Assembly (NCBI GenBank): GCA_907163345.1
Contig: CAJQUN010001340.1
Coordinates: 1 to 64,000, forward strand
DNA length: 64,000 nucleotides
DNA from: Haberlea rhodopensis
Lineage: Eukaryota; Streptophyta; Magnoliopsida; Lamiales; Gesneriaceae
Direction of reading: 5' to 3'
This document shows, in pieces, positions 45,734 through 56,958 of this stretch. Positions within the stretch are counted from its first letter, which is position 1. Each line of letters opens with the position of its first letter. The position numbers were made by a program, and so were the translations under genes. A model generated the notes under the pieces. That model made no database searches. It saw only the letters and a list, made by a program, of their open reading frames with translations, and had not been told where the DNA came from.

Positions 45734-46075
45734 AGAGAGGCAGAAAGTTGAAAAATATGATGATGTTTTATTTTGTTAAGTTTATGATGTAAGATGGTTT
45801 TGAGGCATCTAATATGGTATTATGTGGTCTTGTAGAACCATCCCAGGTACCAGCACCATCAAGGAGATAAAGTCTGTTGACTCCTCCTCCTTTTGAAAAG
45901 GTACGTAAGAAGCGTACGGGCATCGGACGGTAACACACATCTCTATACTACGACTATGCCTTTATTGCATGAGTATTCACGATGAAATGACGATGTTTAT
46001 ATGATGATTATACGATGAAGTTCATATAATGTTTATTGCTTATACGATGCTTATATGATGACATTTATGTGATGT

Positions 46076-46230
46076 ATTGTGGTAAGATGCCACGGGGTAA
46101 GATGCCCCACATGGTAAGAGGCCATGCGATGTATTGTGGTAAGATGCCACGGGGTAAGATGCCCCATATGGTAAGAGGCCATACGATGATGTTGTGGTAA
46201 GATGCCACGGGGGTAAGATGCCCCATATGC
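46076..46230. repeat. 57-bp minisatellite in 5' LTR
   Basis: Unit built from TGTGGTAAGATGCCACGGGG plus TAAGATGCCCCACATGGTAA and GAGGCCATGCGATGTAT. This LTR has about 2.5 units; the 3' LTR has two more. The unit is made of nested GGTAAGATGCC / GGTAAGAGGCC words. Confidence 0.9.
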
Positions 46231-46848
46231 ATGATTCTAAATCAGGGACAACAATAAGAAGTGAATGTATAACCAGCATATTACTTAACCAATGTTTCAT
46301 GCATTTACTATGATGTTTATAATGTTAAGTAAGATTATATATGCTCATGATGTGTTGTCCCTGTAGGTACACTTTTGGACGAAAGGACTAAGGGTCGGGT
46401 TGAGGCAGTGAGCTACTAGGGACACAGGAATGCATAGGATTCAAGTTATGATTAGTATCTACTCTAGGAGTAGTGTAAATCTAAATGACATTCTTTTGGA
46501 ATGTAATGAATTATTTTTGAAGTTTTGTATTTTGGCCTGTAATCCTGTTAGCTCGTGTAACAACCAAAACCTTAAGATGTTACCTTAATGCATGATTAGT
46601 CCTTCTTATTTCTTTTAATCACTGTTAAGGTGGGAAGACCCCACATTAGTGGTATCAGAGCAGTGGTTAGATAACTCGGGAATGAGTGAAGGGTAGCCTT
46701 AGCAATAAGTTAGCTAGGTGCTTACTTTTGAACATGTTTATATGTATGTTATTCATAAAGAATAAGATGTTATACTAACATGTTCAATTATCTAACGATG
46801 AGTTTTATGAATTGCTTTTGGTGTTGTTATTAACCCTTGTGTTGCAGC

Positions 46849-48051
46849 ATGGCAGCGAATATAGAAGTGGGTGACGCCATTATTGTAAATGCAAGTGCTG
46901 GGCGTACGAACCCATTGCCACCACCAGCTTTGGGAGAGGAACCCTCTGAACAGCAGTTGCTACCTGGGGAATTGAGCTTGGCTCAGTTTATGATGTATCG
47001 ACCTCCGATGTTCGAGGGAACTGAATCAGGAGAGAAAGCTGAGGAATGGTTAGAGAGGATCGAACAGATATTTGTGGCAGCGCCTTGTGCAAAGACGGCC
47101 TGGATCCGATTAGCAGAATTTCAGCTGTCCAAGAAGGCATTGATGTGGTGGAAAACCACAGTGATTGAGCAAGAGGTTCTGGGACAGGAAGTAAATTGGA
47201 AGATGTTCCGAACGCGGTTTTTGAACCGCTATTTCTCAGCCGCTGCAAGACAGGACAAGGAGGATGAGTTTACCAGTTTAAGACAAGGTACCATGCCTGT
47301 ATCTGACTATGCTTTGCATTACTGTTCCTTACTACGATATGTGCCACACATTGCTGCAAGCACTCAAGCGAAGATGCGGAATTTCATGAAGGGCTTGAGG
47401 CCTGAACTGTATGACAGGGTGATCACTTATGGCCCTGCTTGTTTTGATGATGCACTCTCACGAGCTGAGCTAGCTGAACTGGGAGTCGGTGCATATCCTG
47501 ATGCTGTGCCACCTCCGGCACCCCCTCAGAGATCCAGTTCTGACAATTTGAAGCCCAGAGGTGATCAGTTTAAGCCTAGGGGGAACACTTCGGCATCGAG
47601 ATTCAGTGGCAAGAGGCCCGAGAATCGATGGAAAGGGAAAGGTAGGAATGATGCTCCATCTGGGAGAGGACAGTCTCAGGGAGACAGATCTGGTAGAGTT
47701 CAGTGCACTCTTTGTGGACAACCACATTTGGCAAAGGACTACGTAGGATGCTATGTCTGTGGCGACAGAGGCCACTTTGCTCGGCAGTGTCCCAACAGGG
47801 GAAGACAGCAGAACTCTACGGGGAGGCCTACGGACAGAACGACACAACATCGGCCACCTTTTGTGCCAAGACAGTATGGAGGTCAGCCCGCGGGGCCACC
47901 TCAGGGACAGGTGTATGCTTTGACGAGGGAGCAGGCTACGGCGGCCCCGGAGGAAGTTATAGCGGGTACGTGTCTTTTATTTACGCCACCCTGCTCTTAT
48001 ATTGATAGACACAGGTGCGTCACACTCCTTTGTGTGGACGAGTTTTGTTGA
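46849..48051 (+). pseudogene. Gypsy gag
   Basis: ATG at 46849 (MAANIEVGDA) lies directly after TTGTGTTGCAG, which looks like a splice acceptor. Gag core: MYRPPMFEGTESGEKAEEWLER, WWKTTVIEQEVLGQEVNWK, FTSLRQGTMPVSDYALHY, MKGLRPELYDRV. A CCHC knuckle follows near the end (CYVCGDRGHFARQC), after a first cysteine pair CTLCGQPH. The frame is lost around 47985-48001, so gag runs into about 20 foreign codons and a stop instead of continuing into protease. Confidence 0.9.
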
Positions 48052-48385
48052 AAGGCACCACATATGCACTTCTCCGTCCCCCATGCCTCTTATGGTCTCG
48101 ACCCCCGCTGGAAGAAGTTTGACTACGGATCAGATTGTTTATGATGGCCTCATTTATTTTGAGGATAATGAGTTAAGATCAGATTTGATTGTGTTGGGAA
48201 TGACAGACTTCGATTGCATTGTGGGCATCGATGTCCTGAACAAGTATCAGGCAGTGGTAAACTGCAGGCAAAGGACTGTCCGATTTAGATCTGTATTGGG
48301 AGTCCAGTGGACATTTTATGGGGATGGTTCCCGTCCGAAGATTCTGTTAATATCTGCTGTCAAGATGGCGCAGTTATGGAACTAG
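48002..48385 (+). pseudogene. Gypsy aspartic protease, frameshifted on both sides
   Basis: Active-site LIDTGASHSFV starts the frame, followed by FEDNELRSDLIVLGMTDFDCIVGIDVL (flap and ILG-type motif). It starts after one frameshift (about 47985-48001) and ends at a stop after a second (about 48370-48390), so protease is separated from both gag and RT although in a live element of this lineage all are one polyprotein. Confidence 0.9.
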
Positions 48386-48389
48386 GTCA

Positions 48390-51375
48390 TGCAGGATATC
48401 TTATCTATGCTGTGGATATGACGGAAAAGAGGAAGGAATTAAAGGTCGAGGATGTGCCCGTAGTGGCGGAGTTTCCTGATGTCTTTCCGGAGGAGATTCC
48501 CGGATTCCCACCGACGAGAGAGGTCGAGTTTGGGATTGCGCTACTACCAGGGACGTCTGCAATTTCTCGTGCCCCGTATAGGATGGCACCAGCAGAGTTA
48601 AGGGAGTTAAAGATACAGTTGCAGGAACTCCTTGATAAGGGCTACATACGCCCTAGCGTATCGCCATGGGGTGCGCCTGTCTTATTTGTTAAGAAGAAAG
48701 ATGGATCGATGCGTCTATGCATTGACTACAGGCAGTTGAACAAAGCTACAGTAAAGAACAAGTATCCACTTCCGAGGATCGATGACTTGTTCGATCAGTT
48801 GCAGGGTACGAGGCTCTATAGTAAGATCGGTCTGAGGTCGGGGTACCATCAGATTCGAGTAAGAGAAGATGATGTTCAGAAGACGGCTTTCAGGACTAGA
48901 TATGGGCACTATGAATTCCTGGTCACGCCTTTTGGGGTGACGAATGCCCCAGCTGTCTTCATGAGTTTGATGAACAGGGTGTTCCAGCCGTATTTGGATC
49001 AGTTCGTCATAGTCTTCATTGACGACATACTTATCTACTCTCGGATGGAAGAAGAGCACGTAAGACACTTGAGGATAGTGCTTCAGATCCTTAGGGATCA
49101 TCAGCTGTATGCGAAGCTTAGTAAGTGCGAGTTCTGGTTGGACAGCGTAGTATTTTTAGGCCATGTCATATCTAGCCACGGGATATCTGTGGATCCAAGG
49201 AAGATTGAAGCTGTGATGGAGTGGGCTGCACCCACTTCTGTACCTGAGATAAGGAGTTTTCTCGGTTTGGCAGGATATTACCGACGTTTCGTCGAGGGTT
49301 TTTCGAAGATTGCCAAACCCATGACGCAGCTGACTCAGAAAGGAGTCCCCTTCTTTTGGTCCGAAGCTTGTGAGGAAAGCTTCCATGAGCTGAAGCGTCG
49401 TTTGACTACAGCGCCTGTACTGGTGATTCCGTCCGAGGATAAGAGGTTCGCCTTATATACGGATGCGTCATTGCAGGGCTTGGGTTGTGTGTTGATGCAA
49501 GATAAGCATGTGGTGGCTTATGCATCGAGGCAACTGAAGCCACACGAAGCCAGGTATCCAGTGCATGATTTGGAATTGGCGGCCATCATATTCGCCTTAA
49601 AGATCTGGAGGCATTACTTGTATGGCACGTCTTTCACTATATATACGGACCATAAGAGCCTGAAGTTCTTATTCACTCAGGCAGAGTTGAATATGAGGCA
49701 AAGAAGGTGGATGGATCTGCTCAAAGACTATGATTGTGAAATTGAGTGCCATCCAGGTAAAGCAAACTTGATAGCAGACGCCTTAAGTCGGAAGGTAAAG
49801 AGTACTGCAGAGGATGTTATGTGTTTGTCAGCCTTGATGACGTCTTATTGCCAACTGGGCTATGATTTCGATGTAGACACGTCGCCTGTGCGAGTGTCGA
49901 CCCTATTGGCGGAGCCAGACATATTTGAGGCGATCAGGAAGGCCCAGAAGTCGGATAGTGAGGTTCAGAGGTGGACATCATTGGTACTTCAAGGCCAACC
50001 ATCCAAGTTTAGAGTGGCTGAGGATGATTCCTTGAGACTGGGCAAGCGATGGGTAGTCCCAGATACACCAGAACTGCGTAGAGGAATATTGGAACGAGCT
50101 CACAGTAGTCGATTCAGTATCCACCCAGGGGGAAAGAAGATGTACAAAGATCTATGCGATCAATTCTGGTGGAGACGCATGAAGCGTGAGGTAATCGTTT
50201 TCGTTAAAAGATGTTTGATCTGCCAACAGGTAAAGGCAGAGAGGCAGAGGCCTGGTGGTGAGCTGAAGAGCTTAGAGGTGCCTGAATGGAAGTGGGAGCA
50301 TATATCTATGGACTTTGTGACCCACTTACCTAGGACGGCCTCAGGATTTGATGCGATCTGGGTGATCGTGGATAGGCTGACGAAGACGGCTCATTTCATC
50401 CCTTACAGTATGTCATATACATACTTGAAGATGGCCCAGATGTATATACGGGATGTGGTGAGGTTGCATGGTATTCCAGTCTCAATAGTGTCTGACAGGG
50501 ACCCGAGGTTCACTTCACATTTCTGGGAGGGTCTCCAGACAGCTCTGGGCACGGAGGTGAGACTGAGTACGGCCTATCACCCCCAGACAGACGGACAAAC
50601 AGAGCGTACCATTCAGACGCTCGAAGACATGTTGAGGGCATGTATTTTGGAGTTTGATACTCCGTGGCAGGATTCAGTGCCGCTGGTGGAGTTCTCCTAC
50701 AACAACAGTTATCAAGCGAGCATTCAAATGGCCCCTTTTGAAGCTCTGTATGGACGACGATGTAGATCACCGCTGTATTGGGAGGACTTGACTAGCAAAG
50801 CGGTCGGAGGACCGGATATGATCAAGGATATGGAAGGTAAGATTAAGATGATACGCCAAAAGATGAAAGCGGCCCAAGATAGGCAAGCGGCCTATGCCAA
50901 TAAGCGGCGACGACCGCTAGAATTCCAGTTAGGAGACAGGGTCTTCTTAAAGATCTCGCCCTTCAGGGGCGTGGTTTGTTTTGGGATGCGGGGAAAGTTA
51001 TCTCCGAGGTATGTTGGGCCATATGAAGTTTTACAGCGTATCGGTACTTTGGCATATCGTTTGGCTCTACCGCCATCCTTGACTGGCATACACGATGTTT
51101 TCCATGTCTCTATGTTGAGTAAGTATGAGCCAGACCCGTCCCATGTCTTACAACCTACTGAAGTACAGTTAGATTCAGATGTGTCCTACGTTGAACGACC
51201 TATCAGAATTCTGGATCGAGAGGATCGCAGACTACGAAGCAAAGTTATACCGATGGTCAAAGTTCAGTGGGATCGTCGGGGCGTCGAGGAGGCTACGTGG
51301 GAGACGGAACGGCATATGGTGCAGCACTATCCGGAACTATTCTCTGGTATGTTTTTATGTTTAGTTTCGATATGA
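48390..51375 (+). pseudogene. Gypsy pol: RT (catalytic Asp lost), RNase H, integrase, chromodomain
   Basis: One open frame. RT: VLFVKKKDGSMRLCIDYRQLN, then motif A reads SKIGLRSGYHQI. The codon at 48829-48831 is GGT (Gly) where the family has catalytic Asp. FIDDILIYS is intact. RNase H: YTDASLQGLG, ELAAIIFALK, YTDHKSLK and IADALSRK keep all four acidic residues. Integrase: HSSRFSIHPGGKK and CLICQQ form the HHCC finger; core residues lie in MDFVTHLP, SDRDPRF and TDGQTERTIQ. The C-terminus has GPYEVLQRIG and the chromodomain-like VKVQWDRRGVEEATWETE that marks chromoviruses. The missing Asp should abolish reverse transcription, while integrase looks usable. Confidence 0.93.
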
Positions 51376-52345
51376 TGATGCATGTGGATTTCGAGGACGA
51401 AATCTTATAAGTAGGGGAGTAATGTAATACCCCCGAAATGTGATATGATTATGTTCTACGATGATAAATTATGATGTGTTTAAGGGTTGTGGTGTATTTA
51501 AATTGGGGGCCACGATTTATGTTATGATGATATGATGTGGGGAGCATGTTGGGTATTTTAAGGGATGTATTAATTATATGAAGTTAGAAAATATCGAGTG
51601 ATGATATTTTAATACATCGTACTAAATACCGGGACACAATTAAACACCGCATGACCACCCTACCCACACCACCCCCACCCACTCGGTCACCACCCTCCCC
51701 CAATTGCACCCTACACCCCCACTTGTCAAAGCCCATGCCTCCCACTTGGTCATGCCCATGCTTCCACTTTGCAGCCAAATCATCTCCTTCTCTCCTCCTC
51801 TCTTTCTCTCCCAAAATCGTGCCTGTAAGCTGCTGGGGAAGGGAAGAAAAGCTTGGTAAGAAGGTGTTCAAATCCTTGCAAAAGAGGAACAAAAGAGAGG
51901 GGTAAGTGGGTACCCTGTTTTTCTGGGTTTGTGTTTGGGCTTGGGTTTGGTGGGTGGATTTTAAAGCATGTTAAGTATAGGTTTGGGTGAAACCTTGGTA
52001 TGGGTGCTTACATGAAAGTATTTTGTAGCTTTTAGCATGTTTGTTCGAGCATGTTACATGTTTTATGTGATAGATTTCTAGTTATGAAACTATATGCTCG
52101 AAAATCTGGGCAAAAAGATACATGCTCTGTTTCTGTAAAAGTTGGTTAAGGATGAAGGTTATGATGATGTTATGATGCATGTTGGCTTAGGTTTTGTTAA
52201 ACCTTTGATTTAAGTGCTTACATGGATGTTTTATGAAGTTCTTCACATGTTTGTTTCAGCATGAAAGATGTGCTATGTAGTAGAAAAGATGGTGTGAAAT
52301 GTAGTGCTCAAAAATCTGGGGAAAAATCCCGATTTTCAGAGCTCT

Positions 52346-52561
52346 CGATCGATCGAGATTTAGTTCCGATCGATCGAGCGAGACAGAAGGTCTAAGCATG
52401 TTTTCAAAATTTTGGTGCCGATCGATCGAAGGATTTCTCGATCGATCGGTGAAGCTCCTCGATCGATCGGTAAAATGTTCGATCGATCGAGCGAGGCAGG
52501 AAGCTAAGGCACTTTTTGTGCACAGTGTCTCGATCGATCGAGACATAGGGCCGATCGATCG
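52346..52561. repeat. CGATCGATCG palindrome array in Gypsy 3' LTR
   Basis: Same eight palindromes and spacings as in the 5' LTR, offset by 6828 bases. No palindrome has changed although the LTRs differ elsewhere. Confidence 0.93.
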
Positions 52562-52903
52562 AGAGAGGCAGAAAGTTGAAAAATATGATGATGTTTTATT
52601 TTGTTAAGTTTATGATGTAAGATGGTTTTGAGGCATCTAATATGGTATTATGTGGTCTTGTAGAACCATCCCAGGTACCAGCACCATCAAGGAGATAAAG
52701 TATGTTGACTCCTCCTCCTTTTGAAAAGGTACGTAAGAAGCGTACGGGCATCGGACGGTAACACACATCTCTATACTACGACTATGCCTTTATTGCATGA
52801 GTATTCACGATGAAATGACGATGTTTATATGATGTTTATACGATGAAGTTCATATGATGTTTATTGCTTATACGATGCTTATATGATGACATTTATGTGA
52901 TGT

Positions 52904-53175
52904 ATTGTGGTAAGATGCCACGGGGTAAGATGCCCCACATGGTAAGAGGCCATGCGATGTATTGTGGTAAGATGCCACGGGGTAAGATGCCCCACATGGT
53001 AAGAGGCCATGCGATGTATTGTGGTAAGATGCCACGGGGTAAGATGCCCCACATGGTAAGAGGCCATGCGATGTATTGTGGTAAGATGCCACGGGGTAAG
53101 ATGCCCCATATGGTAAGAGGTCATACGATGATGTTGTGGTAAGATGCCACGGGGGTAAGATGCCCCATATGCATG
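52904..53175. repeat. 57-bp minisatellite, expanded, in 3' LTR
   Basis: About 4.5 units of the 57-base repeat, three of them in a row identical. Because 57 is a multiple of 3, one frame reads an apparent 19-residue protein repeat, which I regard as an artefact. Confidence 0.92.
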
Positions 53176-53588
53176 ATTCTAAATCAGGGACAACAATAAG
53201 AAGTGAATGTATAACCAGCATATTACTTAACCAATGTTTCATGCATTTACTATGATGTTTATAATGTTAAGTAAGATTATATATGCTCATGATGTGTTGT
53301 ACCTGTAGGTACACTTTTGGACGAAAGGACTAAGGGTCGGGTTGAGGCAGTGAGCTACTAGGGACACAGGAATGCATAGGATTCAAGTTATGATTAGTAT
53401 CTACTCTAGGAGTAGTGTAAATCTAAATGACATTCTTTTGGAATGTAATGAATTATTTTTGAAGTTTTGTATTTTGGCCTGTAATCCTGTTAGCTCGTGT
53501 AACAACCAAAACCTTAAGATGTTACCTTAATGCATGATTAGTCCTTCTTATTTCTTTTAATCACTGTTAAGGTGGGAAGACCCCACAC

Positions 53589-54804
53589 CACTTGCGAAAC
53601 AAACTATTTGCCTGCAATTGATAACATAATTTTCCACAAAATAACATAAGATGGATCAACTATCCAACTCATCTCCCACTGGCTGCTTCACATAAGCAGA
53701 ACAATCTCAAAATAAAAATTTGGATTATTTTTCAGTCCATATCGTATATGGAGTTTTGGTCACTGCATTGGTATGAATTATATTCAACAAATATGTAACT
53801 TTAGAGAGTTACTCAGAGAGAATCACATTCTCTTTAAGATAACTCAACATCATCTTGCACTAACATTTAGTGCTCCACATACGTCCATATGAATCAAATT
53901 CATTGGACATTCAACACATGCTAAATATATGTTGGATTTAAGTTATCATTCTTTTTATATTCTTTGAATATAATCATACTAATCATTCATAAGTTCACCA
54001 GATTCAATAAAACATGCATTCTTAAAAATACTGCAAATCACATTCGCATATTTAAAAGAATATCATTCTCTATCAAAATAGGAACAATGTTCATGATTAA
54101 ATCTAGAGCAAATAAATAATTGCTCAAACCAGTTCCTAACCAGTTCAAGATTTTATATTAAATGAATGTTTCAAACAGCATTTGCAACAACTCTTGCTAC
54201 AATGCTTAGCCTCAGGTAGGTTTCACCTTCCTATGGCTCTCTATTTCTTCACATCACATGCAACTCTTTGCAAAAATGCGAGCACAACTGGCATCATATA
54301 CCAAGAAAGTAGAACCAATAAACATTTAATTTTAATATATAACATACCATTTCTAGAACGCTTCTAGTATAGGTATTCCTTACAATTTTGCGCTAGTGAC
54401 CAGCAGTGAAAACATAGATGTCTTTCCTTTCTTAGTTGCTACTATACCCTTTTTTGTCTTTTGAGGTTGGGAACCATTTCCCTTCCTCTTCTTTATCCTT
54501 GAACTCTTCCTACCATTGGTAGAAGATTCATTTCTCCTTTTGAATCAAGGACTCATGAGTTTCCAACATTTTGACTATAAGATCAAATATATAGCCAGTT
54601 AATGAGGATTTGTCACATTCAGATTTTCCAATTTCTCAACAAGAGATTATTTTCTTACACCATGCTCATAGACCGAAGCCCCATCTCGCATGTGAAATAA
54701 AAATAGCTCTTTTGAAATCGCGAGTCTCAGTAATCGCGTCCGTTCACCAAACAACATTTGTAGGTGTTGGAAAATATCAACAATGTGAACGAATTTCTCA
54801 TATC
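53589..54804 (-). mobile_element. Decayed Copia family 2, copy B (second part)
   Basis: 53589-53820 repeats 43184-43415 (232 bases, one difference seen). From 53821 it continues where 43415 stopped, collinear with copy A 36060-37039, including the gag relic (minus strand, about 54640-54804). It ends at 54804 within gag, so copy B lacks its gag start, leader and 5' LTR. Confidence 0.88.
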
Positions 54805-55759
54805 ATGGTTTCAACAAGATCGTAAACTCCATCTGCTTTTAAAAAAAGGCTGCTCCAAAAAAGAGCAACACTCATTATAAAACACGTAATATAATTCAGC
54901 CAAATTTACAATATTTATTTTTTTCGCAATAAGATCTAAATTTTCTTAAAATCCCTTTTGTATCAAAACGTTATGGTGTTACATTTTCAAAGTGGTGTTT
55001 TCAATTCATAATCTCATTTACCTTTTCTTTTTTCCTAACTATCAAAGCATTTCAGATATTGTGGCAGTTTGGGTCAACATAGTTGCAACAGAGATAGGTA
55101 GAAGGGCGAAAAGAAAAGTACAGAAACAAAACTAGTAGAAAGGAAACTAATGTTTATAAACAAGAATAACATATAATAAACTAATAACATATTATTTTAT
55201 TATATATTACATTGTAAATTATAATTTTATTTGAATTATGGTAGGTGTATAGCGTATTAAGTTGATATATTATGGTAATAGTAACGAAAATTGATAAAAT
55301 TATATTTTTAGCAAAAATAATATTTATTGATTTGTTTTTAAAAAAATATATGTTTGGAATTGAATTAAATCTCAATATTTTTTCTTCAAAGCTAAACAAA
55401 GTATTATTTGTTTATAATAATCAGAGGGTAAAAACATAATTATCATTTAATCATGATCGGAGGGTGTCAATATTAATCATTTGAAGCAAAAATATCTTTA
55501 TTTATCTATCATTATTCCTTATCTAGTTAAATTATTCCAACATATGTTATTCATACGTTTTTTCATCACTCGTACCATGCGGTGCCTAAATTAGTTTATA
55601 CAACAAAAATAAAATTGGAAAAAAAGTTTATTTCTTGTCCTTATCAGTATACACACACATTATATGTGAAACAAAGGAAAAAACTAGAGAAAATGCTATA
55701 CAAATGCAAATATGATTGCCTGACTGTAGTTGTAGATGAGCCGATTCCATGCCATAATA
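54805..55759. other. AT-rich spacer, no gene seen
   Basis: Begins at a breakpoint of the Copia copy. Very AT-rich between 55140 and 55560. No coding, RNA or inverted-repeat structure that I can support. It does not hold the missing ends of the elements cut at 19380 or 32288. Confidence 0.5.
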
Positions 55760-56215
55760 CTCCCCTTTAGGTTGGAGCTTGAATGTCAATCATGTCCAGC
55801 TTGCTAATAAGACGTTGAAAGTTCTCACTAGCCACATGGTTTGGTAAAAACATCGGCAACTTGTTGCATTGTTAAGATATGTGATGTTTGAACCAAGCCT
55901 TGTTTGAATTTTCTCATCCATAAAATGACAATCTATTTTAGTGTACATGAAATATGGAACTGTCACCTACATTATCACAGAACAAGGTTGCTGGAGTTGG
56001 CATATTAATTCCAAAATTTGCTAATGAATACCTTATACCTCAACCATTGTAATTCCCATGAAGTCTGAACCATGGCTCTTTATACTTGGCTTCAGCAGAT
56101 GATCTAGAAATAAATAATTATTTTTGGCTTCCATGATATTGGAATGTGACTAAGTAAGATGTGATATCCACTTGTGGAGCGACGAGTAATTGGAAAACCT
56201 ACCCAATTGGAGCCT
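55760..56215 (-). pseudogene. Copia RNase H relic (third Copia family)
   Basis: Minus-strand translation in shifting frames gives GSNWVGFPITRRSTSGY, ISWKPK, SSAEAKYK-like and FFGINMPTPATLFCDN pieces, then HFMYTKIDCHFM, then LVQTSHILTMQQVADVF-like with a break and LDMIDIQAPT, the usual C-terminus of Copia pol. The end of the frame is near 55766. No LTR is visible next to it. Confidence 0.7.
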
Positions 56216-56556
56216 ATATAAACAACTAAGGGGAAATTACATGGAAGTCCACTTTGGTGACACAAAATCTACTTAAGTCTTGAGAAAAAATCTTAGTGCA
56301 TAAAAAGCCAAATTGGAAACAATTGTGTTGAAATAAGTCCACTTTTCAAATTTTCAAATCAATTGGGTGTTTTATGATGACTCTTTTACCCCTCAATAGT
56401 TTGATATATTGCATTCTATCCTTCAGGCTTTTGTTTAAATTACAAAGAAGTCTATATATAATATTTAATTATCTTTTATATCCTTATATTTATAAAAAGC
56501 AACATTTAACATCGTCTTTTTACAAGTCCCCATTTTTTGCGATCCTTGTCACAAAA
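56216..56556. other. Spacer or viral leader, boundary not resolved
   Basis: AT-rich, no ORF of interest. The viral sequence must begin at or before the primer site at 56557. I cannot see an exact host-virus junction. The last 50 bases may be viral leader. Confidence 0.4.
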
Positions 56557-56569
56557 TGGTATCAGAGCC
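56557..56569 (+). promoter_or_regulatory. Viral minus-strand primer site
   Basis: TGGTATCAGAGCC complements the 3' end of plant initiator tRNA-Met and conventionally marks position 1 of a caulimovirid genome. Confidence 0.85.
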
Positions 56570-56649
56570 TAGGTTTATTCTGGAAATACTATGATAATAT
56601 CTTGAATATTAATTTGTAACCTATACGGAGGAGACTATTCAAGAAAAAT

Positions 56650-56958
56650 ATGGACCCGAACGTTTGTTCGAAGTGTCATTCTTACAGGTGGTATTTTCAG
56701 AAATTGGAAAAACTAAATCAAAAGCATATGGCAGAAGCTCAACGCTTCAACCATAAGTGGAAACAATTACGAGGAACAGGTTTATGCACTCCAAGCATAA
56801 ATCATTACAAGAAATTGGAAAGGATGGCGAAGAGGCTTCATCAAGTGAACCTCAAACTTCAGTTCCAGTTAGCCGAACTTCAGGAGGACAATCATCCTGA
56901 ACACGAGGACGTTGTACCAGACCCCAATGATCCAACAGGGTCCGGACCGGATGATTAA
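56650..56958 (+). CDS. Pararetroviral small ORF 1, function unknown
   Basis: 102 codons, first ATG after the primer site (MDPNVCSKCHSYRWYF). Basic, with a Cys pair (CSKC) near the start and a coiled-coil-like KKLERMAKRLHQVN segment, then an acidic proline-rich tail. No family recognised. Overlaps the next ORF around 56912-56958. Translation of the downstream ORFs would need leaky scanning, shunting or reinitiation, as in other members of the family. Confidence 0.65.
   Translation: MDPNVCSKCHSYRWYFQKLEKLNQKHMAEAQRFNHKWKQLRGTGLCTPSINHYKKLERMAKRLHQVNLKLQFQLAELQEDNHPEHEDVVPDPNDPTGSGPDD

Larger units (their letters stand above)
44595..46645 (+). repeat. 5' LTR of Gypsy chromovirus
   Basis: TGTAATACCCCCGAAATG ... 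GGTGGGAAGACCCCACA, 2051 bases. It contains eight CGATCGATCG palindromes (45518-45733) and the 57-base minisatellite (46076-46230). A CCACCC-rich stretch at 44820-44900 gives proline-rich ORFs that are not genes. Confidence 0.93.
44595..53587 (+). mobile_element. Young Gypsy chromovirus (Tekay/Del-like)
   Basis: LTR 44595-46645, primer site at 46650 (TGGTATCAGAGCAGTGG), gag, protease, RT, RNase H, integrase, chromodomain-like tail, PPT (AGTAGGGGAGTAA, before 51423), LTR 51423-53587. The LTRs differ at about nine positions plus two extra copies of a 57-base repeat, so insertion is recent. Two frameshifts and the loss of an RT catalytic aspartate make it non-autonomous now. No 5-base target duplication can be seen because the left side is joined to another copy. 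Confidence 0.92.
51423..53587 (+). repeat. 3' LTR of Gypsy chromovirus
   Basis: 2165 bases, exactly 114 (2 x 57) longer than the 5' LTR because of extra minisatellite units. Otherwise nearly identical. Ends CCCCACA at 53587, followed by Copia family 2 sequence (CACTTGCGAAAC). Confidence 0.93.

Noticed and set aside
45428..45779. ORFs with DRSRS/DRSV repeats around the CGATCGATCG sites (also 26485-26961 and 52256-52607)
   Set aside because: CGATCGATCG reads as IDRS/DRS in several frames and on both strands, so the peptides follow from the palindromes. The DNA layout, not the peptide, is what is repeated.
52864..53142. Repetitive ORF with a 19-residue repeat (MYCGKMPRGKMPHMVRGHA)
   Set aside because: It is the 57-bp LTR minisatellite read in one frame. 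57 is divisible by three, so any frame without a stop stays open. The other strand is open as well.
53588..53592. Five-base target duplication for the Gypsy chromovirus
   Set aside because: The left LTR is joined to another Gypsy copy, so no matching left flank exists to compare.
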